Source of the DNA: Pilaira anomala
Taxonomy: Eukaryota; Mucoromycota; Mucoromycetes; Mucorales; Mucoraceae
Direction: 5' to 3'
Length of the DNA: 64,000 nucleotides
Assembly (NCBI GenBank): GCA_025716855.1
Contig: JAIXMQ010000091.1
Location: forward strand, 20,780 to 84,779
This document shows positions 40,552-50,589 of the stretch, one piece after another. Position 1 is the first letter of the stretch, and each line of letters opens with the position of its first letter. The translations under genes and the position numbers were made by a program. The notes beneath the pieces are model-generated. The model worked only from the letters and a program-made list of their open reading frames with translations, searched no databases and was not told where the DNA came from.

Positions 40552-41400
40552 TTATTCATGGTTTTCTTTTCTCAATCGTTCAATGATTTTTCGCTTTTTG
40601 ATACACAAATTTTTAATAGCAAAATCGTCACCCAACAAGTCATACTCTTTTTTGGTCATAATGGCCATCTCATTTTGATCTTGCATTGCTTTGGCTATAA
40701 TATCACATCCTTAGCTAGACTTTTCTCAATTACCTCCAATAGAACAATTTCCAATCTCTTTCGCTTTTCATTGTCCGTAGCAGCCTTTTGTTTACGCTTC
40801 TCCTTTTTGTTAGGAGTCTTTTCTGTTGCAATAATTATATCTAGATCGTAGTCTTTCCGGCTGCCATAGTCTTTCCAGCTAGGTTGCTCACCAAGTATGT
40901 TGTAGCAATGCAGAAACGTATTAACAAAGTCTTTTTTGTAAATATTTTTGAAGCTCCTGGTTTGCCTTGACAATCTAAACAGAATATATATATATATATA
41001 TTTAGACAACTAATATATATGTTGAGGATGTAACAGAATTTTCTGTCTCGCCTATTTCATTCATTCCGCCAAGGCTCGAAGCTTGTACTACTTGTTTATA
41101 ACAAGCATGAAACTTGGATACAGAAGGATCAAAGAAGCCCCAATATAAAGCTAAGCTGACTGCCGTGGGGTTAACGAGAGGGTCTTTCTCCTTATAAAGG
41201 CTTTAATCCAAGCAAGCTTTTTGCCAAAAGTCGTCAGAGTCTTGGTCACTTTTATTTTCAGAAACGCTTAACCATGAAGTATATAGCTGTTCGTCATCTT
41301 TTTCAGTCCAGGGGATTCTAGAAACAGTTCCAGGAACTACCTTTGCTTGAGTTGTCTCAGGAACTTTGTTCATTACTTGGGGTGTTTTGGATGAAATCAT
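40552..41400 (-). pseudogene. Broken SANT/Myb-like gene, NAM-associated type (PIF/Harbinger accessory-like)
   Basis: Minus-strand remnants in collinear order. First comes a SANT/trihelix-like start (IPWTEKDDEQLYTSWLSVSE..DFWQKA). A middle block follows (SKFHACYKQVVQASSLGGMNE), then a block ANQELQ..YKKDFVNTFLHCYNILGEQPSWKDY, a Lys-rich linker and a C-terminal EIVLLEVIEKSL..AMQDQNEMAIMTKKEY. This is the layout of plant NAM-associated and fungal Myb/SANT proteins that accompany PIF/Harbinger transposases. Defects: an in-frame TAA at 41201-41203, a frame change near the (TA)n at 40984-41000, and another near 40700. I read it as a dead transposon gene; no transposase was found beside it. Confidence 0.6.
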
Positions 41401-41647
41401 TGGGTTGTCAATATGTTTTTTTTAACAAAAGGATGAAATTAGAAAAAAAAAAAAGGTTTTTTAATGCACTAATAAAAATGGTTACACACACAAACTAGAT
41501 ATATTACTGCTTTTCAAAAAATTAAGCAATTTGGAGTAAGTAGTTTATCTACAGCATCTAATCACTTTCTGAACAAGACTTAATAAAAGGAAGAAAGGGG
41601 AATAATGTGATACAATGTAGTAGTGATAGTTTTTATTATTATTATTA

Positions 41648-43144
41648 TTAAAACTCTAAAGGATCTACTTTTCCTGGAGTAGAACCACAGCCGATCTTTT
41701 TAGGACCACGATTAGCAAGTGAGGACATGATGGAAGGCTTGGATTCTTGTGTAGTAGTAGTAGTAGTAGTACTGGGCTTTTCGGGAGTTGTGACAGATGC
41801 TGGTGGTTCGGTACGACGGGTAACGACACCGCCTTCGGGAGGTAAATGGAATGTCTCGATTGCAAATCGCTTACGACGAAGCTTAAAGCCTAAGTCGTTA
41901 CTACCACCTGCTGATAATACAGAGAGCTTTGTACTAGGTGGTAAAAGTGAATTCAAAACGGGTAATTTATGAACATGGAAAAATCCATGATAGTTTTGTG
42001 TATAAGCTGCTTCATTGTGTACTGGGTCGCCTACAGAGTTTAAAGGGTTTGTTAACATTTAAAAAAAAAATTGATATGGATTTCTCTTACCTGCAAAGGA
42101 TTCAATTTCGATCACTGCATCTACCATATGTTCAATACGTTTCATGACATGTGGTACTTCGTCATAGAGGTAAGCAGGAACTGTAATAACTGCTGTACCA
42201 AATGAAAAACGAAGCAAACCGCGAAGTGCATGACAAAATTTAAATAAATCCTAAAATTAAAATTAAAATCTTTCCTTTTTTTTAAAAATGATTAAACCTT
42301 TTTATATTACATGAGGTGTCTTGGATTGCCAACTAGGTGATGCTAAAGAATGAATAGCGACTCTTAAAGCATTACGAGGTGTACCAGGTGCAACAGGTAA
42401 AGCAGAACTAAAATTACCATCCAAAATCACTTTACGAATTCCATTCAATAAACTTTCGTAGTCGTTCTCTTCATCGTTTTCCCATTGAATGATCTCAGTG
42501 CTGGCTTCCTCTAATACGTTAGCCGGTACTCTTTTTGTCAGATCAAATTGACTACAATAAGGTTTAGGTTCTTCTGCAGTTTTTTCTTGCTTTGAGTCAG
42601 ATGATGATGGTTTTACAATAGGAGGTGTAGGTACAGGTGAAGCTTTTTATATAACAATTCATATCAACATTTTTACATCATTCATGTTTTTTTTAAAAAA
42701 AAAAAGAAAAAATTAGTTACCTGGTTTAGCTTTCACACCCGTTTCAAATCTCTTTAAATGTGAATATCTCCAGGCAATCTTCATACGATCACTTTCAGCG
42801 TCAGTCTTACCCGTCTTACCGTCCTCTTCGTCGTCTCTATCGGAAGTTGATAGCCACATTAAAGTCTTTAACATCTCAGCAGGGTCCTCGTCACGTGAGG
42901 CAACTGCACAATGATGTCCAGAAGATATACCTTGTGCAATAAAGTACTTTAAAAGAAGTTGTGCATAGGTCGTGGCGCGATCCTCTTTAATAAGCATAAT
43001 GGTACCCACCGGTTGTCCTCCACCCAAGATATCGTCAAGTGAAGGTACACCTGTAGAAATTAAGAGCTGTCCATTGTATGCACTAAGTCGTGATCCCGAA
43101 GGAAGTTTAGGTTGCTGATCCGCATTTCGTTTCTTGAAACTCAT
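41648..43144 (-). CDS. ELP4: Elongator complex subunit 4
   Basis: Subunit of the Elp4-Elp5-Elp6 ring of Elongator, which modifies wobble uridine of tRNAs. Minus exons 43144-42721, 42642-42311, 42250-42091, 42030-41648; 1,299 nt, 432 residues. It has the RecA-like fold without a classic P-loop: LSAYNGQLLISTGVPSLDDI, GGGQPVGTIMLIKEDRAT, then YAQLLLKYFIAQG and MKIAWRYSHL. The C-terminal half contains KFCHALRGLLRFSFGTAV, ITVPAYLYDE and the tail LGFKLRRKRFAIETFHLPPEGG, with a Thr-rich linker. Intact gene inside a transposon-rich neighbourhood. Confidence 0.92.
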
Positions 43145-43959
43145 TTGTATTATATATAAAAAAAAAGAAACAAGTTAGTTCTCTTTTTTTTCGAAAGAGG
43201 AGTGACTTGTTGAATTAAAATAGTCACGTAGTATAATGTGTTAAATGCACTGCATTTATTCCTCTTTATTTTTATTTCAAAAGAAAATGATAGTATACTA
43301 TCTATGTATGTTCAATTGAAATTAATATTAAGGCCTAAATCGTAAGGTTGTTGAAAATAAAATAACTGTAGAACTGGTGTTTTTTTTATGTACGGGAAGC
43401 ATATCATCAAAATTATACAAAATAGTTATATACGAAACAAAAAATCTACAAACCGTTTTTTTTAGTTAAATGCATATTATGCTAAGTATGTATACTATGC
43501 AATTATAGTTATTCATAAGGTTATAAATCAGCATTTGAGAAAACATCACGATTGTTAGCAAATACACACGATTGGAAGAAAGATAAAATTTACTTATTGA
43601 TTTTGTTATGCAGCTATTATTGTTTAAGCATTAAAAAATGAGATGCTATTTACACATGATAACATAAGCTTATCATACATTTTTTAATTAACTATTTATT
43701 TGCATCTTGGATCACGCTTTTGCTTGGGAACACCCCCTGTTTATTTATTTTTTTATTTTTTTGTTTGGGAACGCCCACAACCTCTTTTTTCACATTAATG
43801 AAATCCTAATCTTAAACGTTAAGTTTGTTGAAAGTCTTAAAATTACTTATTAACATATTTATCTTTTTTTTTTTTTGTTGAATCGTTTATTTATTTTCTA
43901 AAAAAAAAAAACTCAAACTCTTTTTTTTTCTTACCTACATCTCTATTGGTATTGACAAC
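43145..43959. other. Intergenic, ELP4 promoter side
   Basis: About 800 bp of AT-rich sequence. The stretch 43725-43790 has two GGGAACRCCC-type strings (GGGAACACCCCC and GGGAACGCCC) about 35 bp apart, which may be repeat-derived. No gene seen. Confidence 0.4.
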
Positions 43960-45284
43960 AGATTTTCACCCATACTTAATAATACCCCAGTATCTTCAGC
44001 ATCTGTTGCTAATAATAGTCGGATTTATTGCACCTATCACGAAGTACTCAGTAATACACCTTCTGAAGGTTCAATTTCTCACTTTGGAACAACCTATTTG
44101 ACTCCAGGTTATCTCTATTCTAAAATTATACACTACCGAAGAAAAATACAAGAATATAATATCATTGGAGATGTAGACCTTATAAATGGTACAGTCATAA
44201 TAATTCAATCAATCAAAGACATTAGAGCATTCTCTTGTCGAAACATCAGAAACACTCTATACAAAAATATTTTTAAACAAGACTATGATCCCATAAATGA
44301 CTTTGACCTTGGGATTACCAAGAGCTTGGTTAAACATTTGTAAGAGTTTTTTTTTATTTATTTATTTATCACGCTGTTTCAGATAAACTTACTTTAATTA
44401 GTAATACAATTTTTAGTCTTGATTTGGTGGAATCACCGAAAACCCCACTGAACAACAGAAGTCTGGAGAGATCAGCGGCCGTACACATAAGTATTGTCGT
44501 TACTAACCAGCTATTTCTATCCGTAAACGATATTGTTGAATTGGGCTGGCTGGAACAAGAAACTTGAGGAAAAATGTGATTCTTGTAGGTTTGATGCCAG
44601 TCCTGAGGAACCACATTTACAAGAAATCAATAATTATTTGAAACCTCTAATTGATGAATCGAAGATATTGATGGGTGAAGGTGTCAAGATGATGACAGAT
44701 ACTGGTGAATTTTTGGTTCGTGAGTACTACTGTACTAGCAAAACTAAGTGGGATGAGGTTCTGTTCAAAACAGATAATCATAAAATTCCACCAGGGTTCA
44801 TTGAGTTCTCTGGTGGAGTCAATAACTCAACATCTCTTGAAAAAGAGAAAAGTGATATTTTGAAACTTTATAAGATGATGATGGATGTCATTCCAGGCTA
44901 CCCACCGCATATTAAAAAGCAAATGTTTTGCATACGGTTTTATGGTAATTCTCCCTTTTTTTTTATTGACTGTTCAAATACTAATAGTTTTAAAATAGCA
45001 AATACGATGATTTTTGAGGAGCTAGTTCAATACAAAGACGTAATTCTCAGGATAGAACAAGTTGCTATTATCATTCCAACAACACCCGGACAAATAGTAA
45101 AATTTACATGCGGATATCCCCAAATTAATAGCATGGAAAACTGCTGTTGTAAAACAAATTGAAGACTTTTTCAATGGCAACACCATAGACAGAATATTAT
45201 TGGACTTCATTGGTGCAAGAAAAGCAGAAGAAACCAATAAAATTTGCGAAGCGTATAAACTATTATCAACGACTGATGCCATGT
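43960..45284 (+). pseudogene. Unknown gene family, copy A (frameshifted)
   Basis: Exon 1 (about 43960-44341) contains SIKDIRAFSCRNIRNTLYK and ends DLGITKSLVKHF/L; a GT-AG intron follows (44342-44411). Exon 2 encodes SPKTPLNNRSLERSAAVH, VVTNQLFLSVNDIVELGW, a KCDSCRF region, KTKWDEVLFKTDNHKIPPGF, EFSGGVNNSTSLEKEKSDI, KKQMFCIRFYG and PTTPGQIVKFTC. Frame breaks occur near 44560 and 45105. It is nearly identical to copy B, 2 kb downstream, but retains about 150 bp that copy B lacks. The intron is shared by both copies, so these are DNA-level duplicates, not retrocopies. I do not recognise the function; the pattern recalls multicopy families of Mucorales, from memory only. Confidence 0.65.
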
Positions 45285-45369
45285 AATATTTTTCATACAT
45301 TGTTATCACTTGTATTGGACTGCATATTCTGTTAGTACTAAGCGTTGTACCGCAAATAATTTCTAACGC

Positions 45370-45836
45370 GTGATTCTGAAAGAAGGTGAACCGGTGTCTG
45401 CAGCAACACAAAAAATGCAACTAATTAACAAAGTCGATATTACTTATGGAAGAAGAGTTGATATCCTCGTTGCAACCGATCTTGACACTGATATTGATGA
45501 TGTAGAAATATGCTCTATCGATAACTCTATTTCTTCAGTTTTTATCTACGACTTTCTTTAATAAGAAAGAAAGCCAGAAATGTTGGTGGCAACACCTCAT
45601 ATTCTGGTGAGTATTACTCTCAAGCTCATTCTCGCGTTGAAAAAGAGAATGTTTCCGTACCTAGTGCAGTAAATTATTCTGGTGTCGAATTGGTTGGTGA
45701 ATGTAGTGTCCCTCCAGTTTTTGAAAAGAAAATGTCTCGTGGTTCCTCGTTCTCGCTTGAGAACTCGTGGTTTAGTTCACTTTGGTCCTGGCTCGTGTCG
45801 TTGTTTGCGACCTCGATCACTTCGTCATCTTTCTAG
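45370..45836 (+). pseudogene. Fragment of a second unknown multicopy gene
   Basis: Open stretch with KEGEPVSAATQKMQLINKVD and YGRRVDILVATDLDTDIDD followed, after a frame change near 45560, by a Ser-rich C-terminus (VEKENVSVPSAVNYSGVEL...) ending at a TAG near 45836. The YGRRVDIL-VEICSI arrangement looks like the end of a larger conserved fungal family I cannot name. The sequence directly after it (about 45840-46020) recurs in both arms of the large inverted repeat. Confidence 0.45.
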
Positions 45837-46029
45837 TTCTTCATAAAACTCTGTACAAATGACATCTTATTTTTGAAAACTGTACTTTCTCTATTTTTAT
45901 ATATAGCTTTTTCATTTTTAAATGCAAACTCTTTATGTAAAATTGAGAAAAAACAGTAGTTAATTAACAAAGGTATAATTAATGATATTGAGACAGCATC
46001 TCATCTTTAAAAGCAAACTCTGACTCTGA

Positions 46030-47096
46030 CTCTATTACTTCATTATCTGGCTTGACTAATTACAGCTTAATCAAAACGTTAGCTCAAGCAATTGATCTAG
46101 CATCCGATTTGTAAGTTGTAACCGTAATTTCGTCAGTAAGAACTATTAAAACTAACTTCCTATACAGCTTAGCCCAACTAGGTATTATAGATTTGAAGTC
46201 GGACTCTGTGTTAAATTTTTTAAAAATATACACCACCGAAGAAGAATACGGGGATATAATGTCATTCTCAAAAATTAGAGATGTAGACCTTACAAATGAT
46301 GCTGCCATATTAATCCAATCGATCAAAGACATTAGCGCAGTATCTTGTCGAAACATCAGAAACACTCTATACAAAAAAGGATTTAAACAAGACTATGATC
46401 CTACAAATGACTATGACCTTGGGATTACCGAGAGCTTGGTCAAACATTTGTAAGTGTTTTTTTATTATGCTGTTTTATATGAACTTACTTTAACTATTAA
46501 TACAATTTTTAGCCTTGATTTGGTGGATTCACCGAAAACCCCACTTAACAACAGAAGTCTGGAGAGATCAGCGGCTGTACACACAAGTATTGTTGTTACC
46601 AACCAGCTATTTCTATCAGTAAACGACATTGTTGAATTGGGTTGGCTGGAACGGGAGTACTACCGTACTAGTAAGACTAAGTGGGATGGGGTTCTGTTCA
46701 AAACAGATGATCACAAAGTTTCGCCTGGGTTTGTTGAGTTCTCTGGAGGAGTCAATGACTCAACATCTCTAGAAAAAGAGAAAAGTGATATCTTAAAACT
46801 TTATAATATGATGATGAACGTAATGTCAGGATACCCCCCACATATTAAAAAGCAAATGTTTTGCATACGATTTTATGGTAATTCTCCCTTCTTTTTTTTA
46901 TTGACTGTTCAAATACTAATAGTACTACTAAAATAGCAAATACGATGTTTTTTGAGGAGCTAGTTCAATACAAAGACGTGATGTTCAGAATAGAGCATGT
47001 TTCTCTTATCATTCCAACAACAGCCAGACAAATAGTAAAGTTTACATGTGAAATCCCCAAATTAATAGCTGTTGTAAAACAGGTTGAAGACTTTTA
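46030..47096 (+). pseudogene. Unknown gene family, copy B (internally deleted, frameshifted)
   Basis: Three exons: about 46030-46111, 46168-46451 and 46513 onward, with canonical splice sites. The second intron sits exactly where copy A has one. Product segments: LAQAIDLASDF-LAQLGIIDLKSDSVL, AILIQSIKDISAVSCRNIRN, then LERSAAVHTSIVVTNQLFL, EYYRTSKTKWDGVLFKTDDH, EFSGGVNDSTSLEKEKSD. It lacks the KCDSCRF block found in copy A. A one-base gain in a T-run near 46890-46900 breaks the frame. The 3' end (PKLIAVVKQVEDF-stop at 47096) is repeated in inverted orientation at about 48295-48450 and in direct orientation at 57183-57352. Confidence 0.65.
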
Positions 47097-47747
47097 AAAA
47101 ATGAACTTTTTTTTATGTTTATAACTTATTACTATGATTTATTTAATAAATCAAATTATTTTACAAAAAAAAAAAAAAAAAAAAATGTTTAGAACCTAAA
47201 CGAAAAGAGAAACATCATTTAGGTCAATTTGATTTAACTATTGCGGCATTTCTTTTACTCCAAAAGGACAAGTATATTTGGCTTATATAATGCCATTAAT
47301 TTTTTGGAAAGTGACATTTATTTTTTGATTGCAGCCATTCAAAGCACATGGCAAATTTTATAACAGAGTTTATTCAATTGGTGGGTAAAAAGGGTGCCAA
47401 ATACAATATACTTTATGGGTCATAATTATTTATGTTGTTTATAGCGGGTGTACATTAACCATTTTAAAATAAAAAAAATTCAAGTACTGCACATGAACCG
47501 TTCTAAAAAAAGGAGTGCATCCTTGCGTTTTTCATTCAAGTTTTACACAATGCAAAAAATAATATAATCAGACAAGCGTAGTGATAGTAACGAAATATAT
47601 CACCAGATGCAAGTTTGTAAATGCGATTTTCATGCGAGATACGCACATATATCACGGGTTTATTTAATCTGATTATTTAATCAAAATTTTCCCTAAAGAT
47701 CTTCTCTTCAAGTAAATTCGGTCTCTTCCATTTGCCACTTATGCGAA

Positions 47748-47933
47748 TCAAAAAACTTCATGGTCTTTTAGCTTTGTGCATCTAAATAACTCATCTGGTC
47801 GCAAATTCTTTCTTATTATCATGGGTACAGTATGATTGCAATTATAATTTCCCCCTTTATTAATCTCATGATACGGCACTGATATCAATCCCATCTCTAC
47901 GCTTGACTTTATTCCAAAATTCACTACTAGCAT
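47748..47933 (-). CDS. 61-residue ORF conserved in both repeat arms (left copy)
   Basis: Begins MLVVNFGIKSSVEMGLISVP and ends FRCTKLKDHEVF. It differs from the right-arm copy at about seven amino-acid positions without a stop or frameshift, so the frame has been preserved through divergence. It could be an exon of a longer transposon gene. Function unknown. Confidence 0.4.
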   Translation of the reverse strand: MLVVNFGIKSSVEMGLISVPYHEINKGGNYNCNHTVPMIIRKNLRPDELFRCTKLKDHEVF

Positions 47934-48451
47934 TGTCTTATTAATTGAACGACTCCTTCACCCAATTTTACCTAGTAGCATCTCTGCAGATATTATGAGA
48001 CATAATGGACGTCTCTAATACTTACACGATTGGAACATGAACACAAAATGCCTATTATGATCCATAGCACTCGCTCAAAACAGTTACCAATTACAGTTTA
48101 CCAGAAGCTAGTTCCTTAGAAAAGCTCAATAAAGAAATCAAGTAATCAAGCAAGTTATACAAGTAAGTATAAAAGAAAAAAACACCATCTCAAACAGAGT
48201 TTACCACACCTTTTTTTTTTTTTTTTTGTAAAATAATTTGATTTATTAAATAAATCATAGTAATAAGTTATAAACATAAAAAAAAGTTCATTTTTTAAAA
48301 GTCTTCAACCTGTTTTACAACAGCTATTAATTTGGGGATTTCACATGTAAACTTTACTATTTGTCTGGCTGTTGTTGGAATGATAAGAGAAACATGCTCT
48401 ATTCTGAACATCACGTCTTTGTATTGAACTAGCTCCTCAAAAAACATCATA

Positions 48452-48624
48452 GAGTACCCGCTCTATTTAAGGCTGGAAACATTTTCAGACTTTTATGGCC
48501 TTAAATCGTATCATAGCCTTATTTTTTACTTGAGGAAGTTAAATATGGCCAAATTTTGCAGAGAATTGCGGCCTTAAATCGGAAACGGCCTTAAATCGAA
48601 CGGCCTTAAATAAAGCGAGTACGG
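48452..48624 (-). mobile_element. 173-bp MITE, Tc1/mariner-like (left arm copy)
   Basis: Terminal inverted repeats of about 22 bp (GAGTACCCGCTCTATTTAAGGC against CCGTACTCGCTTTATTTAAGGC with few mismatches), flanked by TA on both sides. Internally it carries several TTAAGGCCG/CGGCCTTAAATC motifs and no coding capacity. Confidence 0.85.
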
Positions 48625-48700
48625 TATTTGCTATTCTAGAAGAAAAGTTACTAAATGCTTAAATAATATAATATAGTTAATATTAAAGAAATAACAAGTA

Positions 48701-49232
48701 TTAGTTAACATCATCTTTTACATTTTTAGCTTTTTCGACAATATTTTGATTGACTAGTCGGTTAATGTAAGAGATGATAGTATAAGATTCATTATTCACT
48801 TCTTGTCTTAAGACAATCTCTTTCCTCCTTTCCCAGTATGTTTGATACTTTTTTCCAAACTCGGTGAAAGGTGGACGACGATTCTACAATTAAAATAAAA
48901 GATGTTATCAGTATCTTTCAGTAGGTTTGAAATTTGAATAAAATATGTACCGAAAAATCAGTTTCCGCAGAGTGCGCAACATATGTCACTTTATTACTTT
49001 GCTTCGACTGAAGTATAAGTAACAAATCCATGTAGTTTGCATTAGTGGCTTCTTTGGTCCCATCATAATGCTCGGCGAAAGAAAAATAGTCTAAACATGG
49101 TGGAAGCTTTTCAGAACATGCTTCAATCCATGCTGTGTACTTGCAGTCTTTTTTTAAACCATCTATTCTTGTTTTCTTTAATCCTGAGGATCCTTCAGAA
49201 GAGCTTTGTGTTTTCCTCTTGTTAATTGTTAT
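48701..49232 (-). pseudogene. Repeat-arm gene, left copy (start codon lost)
   Basis: Exons 49232-48951 and 48883-48701. The product would be about 154 residues with TINKRKTQSSSEGSSGLKKT, ACSEKLPPCLDYFSFAEHYD, LLILQSKQSNKVTYVAHSAE, then after the intron FTEFGKKYQTYWERRKEIVL and NRLVNQNIVEKAKNVKDD. The codon that is ATG in the right-arm copy is ATA here, but otherwise the frame is open. It lacks known domains; a helix-rich, charged C-terminus is visible. Unknown function. Confidence 0.6.
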
Positions 49233-49605
49233 TTTTACTTGTGTTGCAAAGAGAATAAAAAACAGTTGGCGCGTCCGAAAGTATAGGGTTTGCTTTTAAA
49301 GATGAGATGCTGTCTCAATATCATTACATAAGTATTAGTTATGCATTTGTTAATTATTTATTTACATCTTGTATCACGCTTTTGATTAACTACTGTTTTT
49401 TCTCCATTTTTACATACAGTGTTTGTATTTAAAAATAAAAAAGCTATATATTAAAATAGAGAAAGTACAGTTTTCAAAAATAAGATGTTATTTGCACAGA
49501 ATTTTATATCTTATTAGAGAAAGTCATATATAAAAATTGAAGAAATAGAGTTAGGCTGTTCTCAAGCCAAATTGAAATAAAGTTCAACTCAGTTTAGCTT
49601 CCCAA

Positions 49606-50589
49606 AAAAAAGTTTTGATTTTCTCATTTTTGATTTAGAAACTCGGTATTACTACAATACCATAAATTATTAAATTTTATCTTGCAGGATAAGGTGAGTA
49701 TTCTCAACGTTATTCTTTTTTTAACCAGTAACTAAAATTGAATTAACCCTAATGATAGAAATGTGAGAAATAAAAAGAAGTAGAACTGTATTTTATGTCA
49801 AGACTTGAAAAGTAATATTTTATACATATTCATCGAAATTAAAGAAGCAGTTTATTAGCACATAGTATAGAGAAAAAAACGAGCAGAGTCGTGTATTCTA
49901 TATCCAAGATAATAAATAAATAAAGAGGTGGCTAGAATTGTATTTTACATTAATAAAAATGGTGGCATCATCAATTGAGATTTCTAAAGAATGTTTTCAA
50001 TACTAGATAAATGGTGAAGAAAAACAGGTTTTTAAATTTTTTTTATAGAACTACTTCTTCGGGTAACCGAAGCAAAGAGAACGGAATTCGATGGAATAAA
50101 ATCAGAGCTCAAGGATTTGTTTAGTCAGGTAAAGAATGATAGAATCTTCATTTATTAAAAAGATTTATGTTTTTCTTGAAAAACTTTTGCTTCTGTAGAA
50201 GTAAACAATCTAAAGCATTCGTTTACTGTCAATGCCCTGTAAAATTCATCGCTGCAATTCTAGAGAATATCAAAAAGAGTTCGCAACTATATTTCAGACA
50301 CGACAGAAAGTTTGTGTTATGATTTTCATGTCTCTGCTTAAATGTCAAATAAAAACAAAGAGTTGCTATTGCACGGCGCATGAGATCTCTTAATAATAAT
50401 AATAAAAAAAAGAGTCGAAAAATCACCATATTTAGAAGAAGTTGGGGAAAAGAGCAAAAAAAAAGATAAGAAGAAAAGTTTTAAAATAGGATAAGAAAAA
50501 TAATATAAAAAAATAAAATAAAAAAATGTAAAGAGAAACGAAAATAAGAAAGATTAAAAAAATCGAAAGAGGATACTTGCCAAGATTAT
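49606..50589. other. Inner spacer next to the left repeat arm
   Basis: About 1 kb, extremely A-rich toward 50450-50560. Short splice-bounded open stretches (for example about 50049-50129, TEAKRTEFDGIKSELKDLF, between TATAG and GTAAAG) could be an exon of a decayed gene. Nothing that I can name. Confidence 0.35.

Larger units (their letters stand above)
47330..49605 (-). repeat. Left arm of large imperfect inverted repeat
   Basis: The complement of this block matches 54780-58540 in order over its whole length with scattered substitutions and indels. Shared landmarks, inner to outer: GTTAGGCTGTTCTCAAGCC, GAGACAGCATCTCATC, a two-exon gene, a MITE, a poly-A-ended gene 3' end, a 61-codon ORF and an outer block with ACGGTTCATG-like sequence. 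The divergence shows this is not an assembly echo. The repeat may be two copies of one element in opposite orientation. Confidence 0.85.

Noticed and set aside
47160..47185. Long A-run after copy B suggesting a retrocopy poly-A tail
   Set aside because: Copies A and B keep introns, so they are not reverse-transcribed mRNA, and A-runs are common throughout this genome.
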